NCBI GenBank assembly: GCA_947178145.1 | Contig: CAMWXE010000031.1 | Span: forward strand, 1 to 54,471 | Length of the DNA stretch: 54,471 bases | Direction of reading: 5' to 3' | DNA from: an uncultured Lachnospiraceae bacterium | Lineage (GTDB): Bacteria > Bacillota > Clostridia > Lachnospirales > Lachnospiraceae | Shown: in pieces, positions 42,028-50,325 of the stretch | Layout of the letters: every line of letters starts with the position of its first letter | How positions within the stretch are numbered: the first letter of the stretch is position 1 | The notes under the pieces: generated by a model | The model's database searches: none | Told to the model about the DNA's origin: nothing | The model's input: the letters and a program-made list of their open reading frames with translations, nothing else | Program-made: the position numbers and the translations under genes

Positions 42028-43734
42028 ATGGAAGTAATCATACTGTTTATCATATTGTTTGCAGTATTTGTGTATGTGATGATCCGGGGGGCGGTGGAGG
42101 AAAAGAACCGCAAAAAGAAGTATCGCAGACAGCTCAAAGAATTGTATGGCTGTTTTCCGGACAGAGTTTACAGTTCGGAGGAGCTTGACAGGATATCGCG
42201 ATATTACTGGCACAAACTGGAAAAAAATAATAACGAAAACGACATTGACGAGATTACCTGGAATGATTTATCCATGGACAATATCTTTGCGCGCATGAAT
42301 TTTACCCAGTCCTCGTCGGGGGAGGAATATCTGTATGCAATGCTGCGTCATCCGGTGACGGATGACAAAGACGGCACACAGGCAAGGATGGAGACGCATA
42401 TTAACTACATGATGGAACATGAAGAGGAACGGCTGGATATCATGATGGCCCTCAAGGAGCTGGGACACACTGGCAAATATTCGCTTTCTGACTATCTGGA
42501 TTATCTCGATGAGCTGAGCGTGTGCAGCAACACGGTACATTATGGATGCATTTTACTGCTTCTGGTGTCAGTTGCGATTATTTTTGTGAGGACATCGTTA
42601 GGTGTACCGATGGTTATTGCAGCAGCATGTTTCAACATTGTCACGTATATGAAAGAGAAAGGTGTGGCCGCTCCGTATGTGACGACCTTTTCCTATATTA
42701 TGCGCATGATTCACTGTGCGGATGACATCACAAAGCATGAATGTGGTTCAGAGATGAAAGATTACATTGTTGCACTGAAGACGGAGAGGGGAAGCTTTGA
42801 TGACTTTGAGAAACATTCAGGAATGGTTCTCAAAATGAATGCGTCTACCGGCAGTGTTGACGAACTGTTATTTGACTATATTAAGATGCTGACTCATATT
42901 GATCTGATCCGTTTTAATAAGATGCTGCATATTGTCCATAAAAACAAGAAGGAAATTGTAGGACTTGCGGGGGATATCGGCTATATTGACGCGGTGATTT
43001 CCATCGGATATTTCAGGGCGGCACTGCCTTACTATACAACGCCGTTTTTGCAGACCGGAAATGACAGTTCCCTGGTGATCAGCGAGGGCTTTCACCCGTG
43101 CATCGAGAATCCTGTGGCAAACAGTTTTTCCCAGAGCAGGGGAATGGTCATCACGGGTTCGAATGCATCGGGCAAGTCAACCTTTTTGAAAATGACAGCG
43201 ATCAATGCCATTCTGGCGCAGACGATACACACCTGTGCGGCAAAAATGTACAAGGGCAATTATTTCAGAATCTATTCTTCCATGTCGCTGCGGGATAACC
43301 TCGACAATGGCGAGAGTTACTATATCGTGGAGATCAAGGCGCTGAAACGTATCATGGATGCTGCAGATTCCGGCGCGGACACGCCGCTTTTGTGTTTTGT
43401 GGACGAGGTGCTGAGAGGTACGAACACTGTGGAGCGCATTGCAGCATCGACACAGATTCTGGAGCGGCTGTCACAGAGGGGAATCTATTGTTTTGCGGCG
43501 ACACATGATATCGAGCTGACCCATCTGCTGGAACGGTATTATGACAACTATCATTTCGAGGAGGAGGTAAAGGGCGGTGATGTGCTGTTTTCATACCGGC
43601 TTCTCGAGGGAAGGGCGCACACGCGGAATGCGATAAAGCTCTTGGAAATCATCGGTTTTTCAAAGGATATCATCAGAAAGGCAGACGATATGGCAGGCGC
43701 GTTTTTGCGGGATGGCGAATGGAAGGCGCAGTGA
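42028..43734 (+). CDS. Membrane-anchored MutS-family ATPase
   Basis: A 568-residue protein with a MutS-type ATPase domain at the C-terminus: Walker A GSNASGKSTFLKMTAINAILAQ, Walker B LLCFVDEVLRGTN, then CFAATHDIELTHLL. Ahead of it are a MutS-like helical core and three hydrophobic segments, at the N-terminus (about 3-22) and a pair around residues 170-215 (ILLLLVSVAIIFV, VPMVIAAACFNIV). The mismatch-binding domain I is absent. It therefore resembles MutS paralogues that are not mismatch repair proteins. A much longer upstream frame exists, but ATG 42028 follows GTGGAGGG. Two ABC half-transporters follow. Confidence 0.85.
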   Translation: MEVIILFIILFAVFVYVMIRGAVEEKNRKKKYRRQLKELYGCFPDRVYSSEELDRISRYYWHKLEKNNNENDIDEITWNDLSMDNIFARMNFTQSSSGEEYLYAMLRHPVTDDKDGTQARMETHINYMMEHEEERLDIMMALKELGHTGKYSLSDYLDYLDELSVCSNTVHYGCILLLLVSVAIIFVRTSLGVPMVIAAACFNIVTYMKEKGVAAPYVTTFSYIMRMIHCADDITKHECGSEMKDYIVALKTERGSFDDFEKHSGMVLKMNASTGSVDELLFDYIKMLTHIDLIRFNKMLHIVHKNKKEIVGLAGDIGYIDAVISIGYFRAALPYYTTPFLQTGNDSSLVISEGFHPCIENPVANSFSQSRGMVITGSNASGKSTFLKMTAINAILAQTIHTCAAKMYKGNYFRIYSSMSLRDNLDNGESYYIVEIKALKRIMDAADSGADTPLLCFVDEVLRGTNTVERIAASTQILERLSQRGIYCFAATHDIELTHLLERYYDNYHFEEEVKGGDVLFSYRLLEGRAHTRNAIKLLEIIGFSKDIIRKADDMAGAFLRDGEWKAQ

Positions 43735-43744
43735 GGGGGATGAC

Positions 43745-45454
43745 ATGAAGAAGGTATTGTCAAACTATCTAAGGCCTTACTATGAGCATATGCTGATGGG
43801 ATTTGTCATCAAGTTTATCGGGACGATCATGGATCTGTGTCTGCCTTGGATACTGGCCTATATGATTGACACGGTGATACCGCAGGGCAGACGAAATGAT
43901 ATTTTTATATGGGGGCTTGCAATGCTTGCCTGCTCGGTGCTTGCGCTCACGTTCAATATCATTGCAAACCGCATGGCTTCCAGGGTGGCCAGAGATACGA
44001 CGGAGGCGATACGACACGACTTGTTTGAAAAGATTATGTGGCTTTCCAATGCAAAGACAGACGCATTTACGAAGCCGTCTCTGATCGCAAGACTCACGAC
44101 AGATACCTACAATGTCCACCAGATGCTCGGTAGGGTGCAGCGGCTCGGTGTCCGCGCACCAATTCTGATTATTGGCGGCATTCTTGTGACGCTGACGCTC
44201 GATCCCATGTTGACGCTTGTGCTGGTATCTGTGATGCCGGTCACAGCATTTGTCACCTACTATTTTTCCAGAAAGAGCATTCCGATGTACAATGCACTGC
44301 AGAGGGCTGTCGACCAGTTTGTGCGCCTGCTGCGGGAGGATATCGCCGGAATCCGTGTGATCAAGGCACTTTCCAAGACACACTGCGAAGAGCAGAAATA
44401 TGATACATTGAACAAGAAGGTGGTCACTCTGGAGCGAAAGGCAGACGTCACGATGGCAGTCGTCAATCCGGCCACGAACCTTTTTCTGAATCTCGGGCTT
44501 GTGTTCGTCGTGATTGTCGGTGCATACAGGGTGAACCAGGGGAGCTCCGAAGTCGGCAAAATTCTTGCATTTCTTACATATTTTACCATTATTTTAAATG
44601 CCATGATCAATATTTCCAAAATGTTTGTCATCATTTCCAAAGCTGTTGCGTCCGCAAACCGCATCATGGAGGTCATCGATGTGCCGGACGGGATGCTTCC
44701 GAAACTGTGCGAAACGTCTGTGGATGATGAGGCGTATATTCGTTTTGAGCATGTGACCTTTTCCTATCAATCGACGGAAGCGGAACCCAATCTGACAGAC
44801 ATCAGCTTTTCACTGAAAAAGGGAGAGACACTTGGAATTATCGGTGCGACAGGCTCCGGGAAGAGTACGCTTGCCGCGCTGTTAATGCGTTTTTATGATG
44901 TTGACCAGGGAAACATTTATATAGAGGGCGAAGATATCCGGACGATGCCGACAGCCAGACTCCGGGAACGGTTTGGGGTGGTTTTTCAGAATGATACGAT
45001 TTTTGAGGATTCCATCGCTGAGAATGTCCGCATGGGACGGACACTGTCGGAGGAGGACATCAAAAAGGCGATTGCCTATGCGAAGGCGAAGGAATTTGTG
45101 GAGGAAGCGGGGCGCGGGTATGACAATCACATCAATATCCGCGGCGCGAATCTGAGCGGCGGACAGAAGCAGCGCATTTTGATTGCAAGAGCCTTGGCGG
45201 CGCGGCCGGATATCCTGATTCTGGACGATTCCTCGAGCGCACTGGACTACAAGACGGATGCGGCCCTGCGCCATGAGCTGGCAGAGCACTTTGCGGATAC
45301 GACAAAGCTGATTATCGCGCAGAGAGTCAGTTCGATTTTGCATGCAGACCGGATTATGGTACTTGAGGATGGGAAAATGATCGGGTATGGAACACACGAG
45401 GAACTTTTGGCGCGCTGTGAGGTGTACCGCGAAATCCGCGATTCGCAGATGTAA
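43745..45454 (+). CDS. ABC exporter half (degenerate ATP site, Walker B Asp)
   Basis: A 569-residue type I exporter half: six membrane helices (residues ~10-315) and a nucleotide-binding domain with Walker A GATGSGKSTL and signature LSGGQKQRILIARAL. Walker B is ILILDDSSSALD, where the catalytic Glu is replaced by Asp. The partner gene starts 24 bases later, and the two domains complement each other (see there). ATG 43745 has agggggatgac; it starts 10 bases after the MutS-like gene. Likely a heterodimeric multidrug or lipid/peptide exporter; the substrate is unknown. Confidence 0.9.
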   Translation: MKKVLSNYLRPYYEHMLMGFVIKFIGTIMDLCLPWILAYMIDTVIPQGRRNDIFIWGLAMLACSVLALTFNIIANRMASRVARDTTEAIRHDLFEKIMWLSNAKTDAFTKPSLIARLTTDTYNVHQMLGRVQRLGVRAPILIIGGILVTLTLDPMLTLVLVSVMPVTAFVTYYFSRKSIPMYNALQRAVDQFVRLLREDIAGIRVIKALSKTHCEEQKYDTLNKKVVTLERKADVTMAVVNPATNLFLNLGLVFVVIVGAYRVNQGSSEVGKILAFLTYFTIILNAMINISKMFVIISKAVASANRIMEVIDVPDGMLPKLCETSVDDEAYIRFEHVTFSYQSTEAEPNLTDISFSLKKGETLGIIGATGSGKSTLAALLMRFYDVDQGNIYIEGEDIRTMPTARLRERFGVVFQNDTIFEDSIAENVRMGRTLSEEDIKKAIAYAKAKEFVEEAGRGYDNHINIRGANLSGGQKQRILIARALAARPDILILDDSSSALDYKTDAALRHELAEHFADTTKLIIAQRVSSILHADRIMVLEDGKMIGYGTHEELLARCEVYREIRDSQM

Positions 45455-45478
45455 GGAACTGTTTTTGGAGGTTGTGTT

Positions 45479-47248
45479 ATGGCGGAAGGTCAAAAAAAGT
45501 ATGAAAAGCCCAGGAACCGCAAAGGAACGATTCTGCGGCTTGGCAGCTATATGATACAGTATAAGTATCTGGTATTGTTAGCACTGGGTCTGACAGTGGG
45601 AAGCAATCTGCTGGCACTTGTCGGTCCAATGCTTTCGGGGTATGCCATCGATGCGATTGAGCCAGGTGTCGGAAAGGTTGATTTTGCGCGCGTGTTTTAT
45701 TATGCGGGGCTGATGGTGGTCTTTTATGTAGTTTCTTCTATATTGTCTTACATTCTTGCAGTTCTGATGATCCATATCAGCCGCAAGGTTGTATATCAGA
45801 TGCGCAAGGATGTGTTTGAACATCTGATGAAATTACCAGTTGGATATTTTGACACGCACCAGACAGGGGATATCATCAGCCGCATTTCCTATGATATTGA
45901 TACTGTCAATACCTCTCTTGCAAATGATCTGGTACAGATTCTAACGACTTTGATTACAGTAGTCGGGGCATTTGGCATGATGATTGTCATTTCACCGAAG
46001 CTGATATTGATTTTTGTGTTTACGGTACCGTTGTCTGTCGTTCTGACAAAATTTATCACGGGAAAGACGCGCCCGCTGTTTCGTCTGCGCTCGCGCAAGC
46101 TGGGTGAGCTAAACGGCTTTGTGGAGGAGATGATATCAGGCCAGAAGACATTGAAAGCATATCATCAGGAAGAAAATACGATCAACAAGTTCGATGGAAA
46201 AAATGAGGAGGCAGTGGAAGCGTATTACAGGGCAGAATACTATGGAAGCGTTGTCGGACCGACAGTGAATTTTGTCAATAATCTTTCCCTTACGCTGGTG
46301 AGTATGTTTGGTGCGCTGCTGTTTCTGGCTGGGCAGATGCGTATCGGAAGCATTTCTTCTTTTATATTGTATTCCAGAAAATTCTCCGGGCCGATCAACG
46401 AGGCGGCCAATATCATGAGCGAGCTGCAGTCTGCGCTTGCCGCGGCAGAGCGTGTGTTTTATATGATTGATGAGCCGGTGGAGGCCGTGGATCAGGAAAG
46501 CGCATCAGAACTTGAGAATGTCGTGGGCAATGTTTTGCTGGAAAATGTGAGCTTTGGATATACGAAGGAGAAGACGGTTATCAAAAAGCTGAATCTGCGC
46601 GCGGAGCCGGGAAAACTTGTGGCAATCGTGGGACCTACCGGTGCCGGTAAGACGACGCTGATTAATCTGCTGATGCGTTTTTATGATGTGGATGCCGGGA
46701 AAGTCTGTGTGGATCACCATGATATCTGCGATGTCACTCGCGCAAGTCTGCGTCGGGCATATGCCATGGTGCTGCAGGATACATGGCTTTTTGAGGGAAC
46801 AGTCTTTGAAAATATTGCTTATGGAAAACAGGGGGCAACCTTAGAGGAAGTCATTGCCGCAGCAAAAGCTGCAAAAATCCATTCTTACATCAGGCGCCTG
46901 CCGCAGGGGTATGACACGGTTCTTACCGATGAAGGAACCAATATCTCAAAGGGGCAGAAGCAGCTTTTGACAATCGCGAGGGCGATGCTTCTGGACGCGC
47001 CGATGCTTATTCTCGACGAGGCGACTTCCAATGTCGACACAAGGACAGAGCAGCAGATTCAGCAGGCGATGCGCAGGCTGATGGAGCACAAGACCTGTTT
47101 CGTCATTGCCCACAGACTTTCGACGATTCAGAATGCGGATGTGATTCTGGTGGTGAACCACGGGGAGATTGTGGAGCAGGGGACACACGGGGAGCTGATG
47201 GAGAGAGAAGGGTTTTATTATCAGATGTATCGGGCACAGTTTGAATAG
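45479..47248 (+). CDS. ABC exporter half (intact Walker B, altered signature)
   Basis: A 589-residue type I exporter half: six helices (about 20-320) then Walker A GPTGAGKTTLINLL and Walker B MLILDEATSNVD with the catalytic Glu. Its signature reads ISKGQKQLLTIARAM instead of LSGGQ. With its neighbour this gives one normal and one degenerate ATP site, the standard asymmetry of heterodimeric exporters. GGAGG lies before ATG 45479. The gene ends just ahead of the long hairpin at 47262. Confidence 0.92.
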   Translation: MAEGQKKYEKPRNRKGTILRLGSYMIQYKYLVLLALGLTVGSNLLALVGPMLSGYAIDAIEPGVGKVDFARVFYYAGLMVVFYVVSSILSYILAVLMIHISRKVVYQMRKDVFEHLMKLPVGYFDTHQTGDIISRISYDIDTVNTSLANDLVQILTTLITVVGAFGMMIVISPKLILIFVFTVPLSVVLTKFITGKTRPLFRLRSRKLGELNGFVEEMISGQKTLKAYHQEENTINKFDGKNEEAVEAYYRAEYYGSVVGPTVNFVNNLSLTLVSMFGALLFLAGQMRIGSISSFILYSRKFSGPINEAANIMSELQSALAAAERVFYMIDEPVEAVDQESASELENVVGNVLLENVSFGYTKEKTVIKKLNLRAEPGKLVAIVGPTGAGKTTLINLLMRFYDVDAGKVCVDHHDICDVTRASLRRAYAMVLQDTWLFEGTVFENIAYGKQGATLEEVIAAAKAAKIHSYIRRLPQGYDTVLTDEGTNISKGQKQLLTIARAMLLDAPMLILDEATSNVDTRTEQQIQQAMRRLMEHKTCFVIAHRLSTIQNADVILVVNHGEIVEQGTHGELMEREGFYYQMYRAQFE

Positions 47249-47261
47249 AGGGGTGGGATAT

Positions 47262-47310
47262 AACAAAATATGCAAATTTAAAATACGATTTTAAATTTGC
47301 ATATTTTGTT
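47262..47310. terminator. Perfect 23-bp hairpin (left palindrome of the ATPase module)
   Basis: A perfect 23-bp AT-rich stem (47262-47284 with 47288-47310) has a 3-base loop. It can end the ABC exporter transcript. The -35 box of the next promoter (47297-47302) lies in its 3' arm. Its 33-base core resembles the palindrome at 49251-49289. Confidence 0.85.
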
Positions 47311-47325
47311 TTCTTGTGCTATACT
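47297..47325 (+). promoter_or_regulatory. Extended -10 promoter of the DUF4143 ATPase gene
   Basis: TTGCAT (47297-47302) inside the hairpin's right arm, a 17-base spacer and TATACT (47320-47325) preceded by TGC. Cruciform or protein binding at the palindrome would block this promoter. Confidence 0.65.
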
Positions 47326-47358
47326 CATACTAAATTTTCAACTGGAAGGAGCAGACAC

Positions 47359-48594
47359 ATGTATTATGAGAGGATCTTGGAACAGGCAATTAAAAAGACA
47401 AGCAAAACATTTCCGGCAGTGCTTGTAACGGGACCGCGTCAGGTAGGAAAAACAACACTGTTAACAAAGATGGCGGACAAGAATAGGACAATCGTATCGC
47501 TGGATAATCCAACCATACGAAGTCTGGCCAGGGAAGATCCGGGGCTGTTTCTACAGAGATATAAGCCGCCTGTGCTTATAGACGAAGTTCAGTATGCTCC
47601 AGAATTGTTTGTCTATATCAAAATGTATGTAGATGAACATAAGAATAACGGCGATTTCTGGCTGACAGGATCGCAGGCGTTTCAGATGATGGAGAACATC
47701 ACGGAGTCGCTCGCTGGAAGAGTGGGAATTGTGCGTCTGAGCGGGTTGTCCAACGCAGAAGTGCAGCAGACCTTTCACGGAGAGTTTGTCATCGATATGG
47801 AGAGCCTGATTAAACGGAAAGAGACGAGCAAAGTGATGGATGCCAATGATATTTTTCAACGAATTTACAAGGGTTCCATGCCGCGGTTATATGAGAATCC
47901 AGAAATAGACTTGGAACAATATTATGAATCGTATATTGAAACTTATATCACGCGAGATATCAAAGAGCTCACAAAGGTTGCGGATGAAATGCTGTTTTTA
48001 AATTTTGTCCGTGCTGCTGCGGCAAGGACAGCGTCCAATGTAAACTTTACAGAGTTGGCAGAGGAGGTGGGAATCTCTTCGCCGACGGCTAAACAATGGT
48101 TGTCGCTTCTGGTGACTTCCGGGCTTGTTTTGCTGATACAGCCGTTTTCAAACAATGCACTTCACCGTGTGATCAAGACACCCAGAATGTATTTTATGGA
48201 CACAGGTCTTTGTGCATATCTTACAGGGTGGAATTCGCCGGGAGCATTGGAGCGCGGAGCGATGAATGGGGCGTTTTTTGAGACTTGGGTAGTGACAGAG
48301 ATTTACAAGAGTTATCTCAATGTGGGAAAAAATCCGCCCCTGTATTTTTATCGTGACAGCAATCATAAGGAGATTGATTTGCTGATTTATCAAAACGCAA
48401 CACTATACCCAATTGAAATCAAGAAGGGAACGCAGCCGAAAAATGCCACCAGGAACTTTTCTGTGCTGAAAAAATTTGCGGATGCAGGCAATGGGCAGAA
48501 AGCTTTGGCAGGAAACGGCGCGGTAATCTGTCTTGCCCCGGATGTAATCCCGATTGACAGGATGAACTGCTATGTGCCGGCATGGGTTATATAA
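47359..48594 (+). CDS. AAA ATPase with DUF4143 domain
   Basis: A 411-residue protein common in anaerobes and archaea. The N-terminal P-loop domain has Walker A GPRQVGKTTL, the acidic LIDEVQYAPELF and WLTGSQAFQ. The middle is a winged-helix-like segment (FTELAEEVGISSPTAKQWLSLLV). The C-terminal DUF4143 part is PD-(D/E)xK-like (SNHKEIDLLIYQ, PIEIKKG). ATG 47359 follows AAGGAG. The function of the family is unproven; members are often strain-variable. A decayed AlbA-type gene follows. Confidence 0.85.
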   Translation: MYYERILEQAIKKTSKTFPAVLVTGPRQVGKTTLLTKMADKNRTIVSLDNPTIRSLAREDPGLFLQRYKPPVLIDEVQYAPELFVYIKMYVDEHKNNGDFWLTGSQAFQMMENITESLAGRVGIVRLSGLSNAEVQQTFHGEFVIDMESLIKRKETSKVMDANDIFQRIYKGSMPRLYENPEIDLEQYYESYIETYITRDIKELTKVADEMLFLNFVRAAAARTASNVNFTELAEEVGISSPTAKQWLSLLVTSGLVLLIQPFSNNALHRVIKTPRMYFMDTGLCAYLTGWNSPGALERGAMNGAFFETWVVTEIYKSYLNVGKNPPLYFYRDSNHKEIDLLIYQNATLYPIEIKKGTQPKNATRNFSVLKKFADAGNGQKALAGNGAVICLAPDVIPIDRMNCYVPAWVI

Positions 48595-48689
48595 GTTTTG
48601 GTTTAGCTTTATTGAAAATGTCAACAGGACGGTGGCAGAGATAATCAGATAGATCAAAAGATTGATTAACATATTTTTAAAGTGAGGTG

Positions 48690-49228
48690 ATGAAAACGGA
48701 GGTAATATTTGATATAACAAAATTCGATTCCTACAAAGAAGATAACCGCCGCGAGGTTAAGCGTGCAAATGGAGGACTGCCGCTCTCCTTAGTTCCAAGG
48801 GGAGTTGTAATCAGACAGGAAAATGATATGCTGATATTGGAAAATTTGGGAAGCATTCGTGTTGGTAAATACCAGATGAAGCTTGGCGGCGAGTCTGATC
48901 CGAGAAACAAAGCTTTAATGAAAATGTTCAATCTGATTGATATTGGTGAACGCGCAGGAAGTGGTGTACCGGAATTGTTTGCCGTGTGGGAACAGGAGGG
49001 ATGGGAAGAACCACAGATTGAGGAGAGACAGGACAGTGTAGAAAGAACGACTGTGAGGACACAATCTTATCTGCCATGGAACCTGATATCTGGTACCGTG
49101 CGAGCGAATTTATGAATATTCTTGGCGTAAAGGAGAGCCGGACAAAAGAGCAGCTTCGGGAATTGGCAGCTGCAGATTTATTAGAGGACGACGGGGAATC
49201 AAAAGGAACGAAATACAGAAAAAGATAA
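48690..49228 (+). pseudogene. Decayed AlbA/RecG-like ATP-binding regulator
   Basis: Two pieces of one gene. The first frame (from ATG 48690) begins like an AlbA_2 protein (FDSYKEDNRREVKRANGGLPLSL) and then jumps to the C-terminal part (ENLGSIRVGKYQMKLGG, NLIDIGERAGSGVPELFAVWEQEGW), so about 300 residues of the middle are missing. A second frame (from about 49076) continues with the C-terminal winged helix (FMNILGVKESRTKEQLRELAAADLLEDDG) in another frame. Internal deletion plus frameshift indicate a pseudogene. It has a good ribosome site (AGTGAGG). Confidence 0.8.
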
Positions 49229-49250
49229 GAAAGCGCCAAACGAAGCAATT

Positions 49251-49289
49251 GTTATGCAGAATTAAAATCTGACTTTAAATCTGCATAAC
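49251..49289. repeat. Right palindrome flanking the ATPase module
   Basis: An interrupted palindrome: GTTATGCAGA (49251-49260) pairs with TCTGCATAAC (49280-49289), and TTAAA pairs with TTTAA inside. The central 33 bases match the core of the hairpin at 47262-47310 in length and most positions. No duplication of flanking bases is evident. Confidence 0.7.
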
Positions 49290-49321
49290 TCGTCCGCCCT
49301 CACAGCGTCATTGTGTAGCGT

Positions 49322-50053
49322 TTAGTCATGCCGCTCCTGCATATTATCATAGGTCTCACAAAAGCGTGCCGAAAAAGAAGGTTCCTCGCCGGCGGCATAC
49401 AGGTGTGAGATATCCCCAAAACTGCTGATGCGGAAAATAGCAGTCCCCTCCCTGCGTTCTTCTGTGCAGATTGTGGTGACAGATGTGGGCGCTGCTGCCG
49501 TATGGTGCCACAAAAGCATAGGGGAGACATTCATAAGATGGCTTAAAAGGACACACTCCGCGCCAAAGTGACAGAAGAAGGCGAGTGTGTCACGGTTTGG
49601 GTTTTCGACGCGATAAAGACCGCCTTCCCTGACATAGCCGTGTTCTGCGAGCAGCTTGTCAAAGTGGTCTGTCACCCACTGGTATTCCCTGCCGACATTT
49701 CCTTCCTCCATGACAGGCTGTGAACTCCATTGATTTCGGTCATAAAAACACGTTTCGCCTGTCCAGTCTGCGGGCAGCCAGTCCCATGCGATTGAGCGCC
49801 GGTCGGTTACATCAGGGCGCTTTATAGAAGGGGAAAATTCCCGGAGCCATTCATGGGTGACAGCGGTGCGGTTCATTTTTTCCAATGTGCAGGATGCGGT
49901 GGCCTGGGCGCGTCCAAGCGGCGATACATAGAAATCTTTGATATCCATTTTGCAGAGTCTCTCTGCCAACAGTCTGGCTTCGCGCCAGCCCTTTTCAGTC
50001 AGTGTATCATTTTCATAATCGGGATCGCCATGTCTTATTATCAATAATTTCAT
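49322..50053 (-). CDS. Histidine phosphatase family protein
   Basis: A 243-residue phosphoglycerate mutase-like protein: RHG in LLIIRHGDPDYENDTLTEKG, the second Arg in VSPLGRAQATA, and the distal His in FFCHFGAECVLLSHL. It is longer than the copy at 36133 and has a middle insert (DWLPADWTGETCFYDRNQW). It is the only minus-strand gene of this region, convergent with the ATPase module. The start ATG is complement 50051-50053. The substrate is not predictable. The gap to the TerD-VWA gene (272 bases) has a promoter only. Confidence 0.85.
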   Translation of the reverse strand: MKLLIIRHGDPDYENDTLTEKGWREARLLAERLCKMDIKDFYVSPLGRAQATASCTLEKMNRTAVTHEWLREFSPSIKRPDVTDRRSIAWDWLPADWTGETCFYDRNQWSSQPVMEEGNVGREYQWVTDHFDKLLAEHGYVREGGLYRVENPNRDTLAFFCHFGAECVLLSHLMNVSPMLLWHHTAAAPTSVTTICTEERREGTAIFRISSFGDISHLYAAGEEPSFSARFCETYDNMQERHD

Positions 50054-50229
50054 AAGATTTCCTCATTTCTATTACATTTTTTCATCTTTCAATTTTACTT
50101 ATTCTATCATAGATGGAAACAAGTGGAAAGTAAAAATTGTGCTGAAAGATTTGGGGCTATTGCCAAAATCAGACAGGGCGTGAACAGTAATATCTGCACA
50201 AGTTATTTTGCGGCTATTCCTAAGGAAGG

Positions 50230-50258
50230 TTGTGGAAAGAAAAGGAATGATGTATACT
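50230..50258 (+). promoter_or_regulatory. Promoter of the TerD-VWA gene
   Basis: TTGTGG (50230-50235), a 17-base spacer and TATACT (50253-50258). The leader is about 60 bases. The -35 is imperfect. Confidence 0.55.
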
Positions 50259-50325
50259 ATAAAAGAATAAATTGACTTTGATTATTAAGAAAAACGTTTG
50301 AATGGATAAGAAGTGGAGGTTTTTT

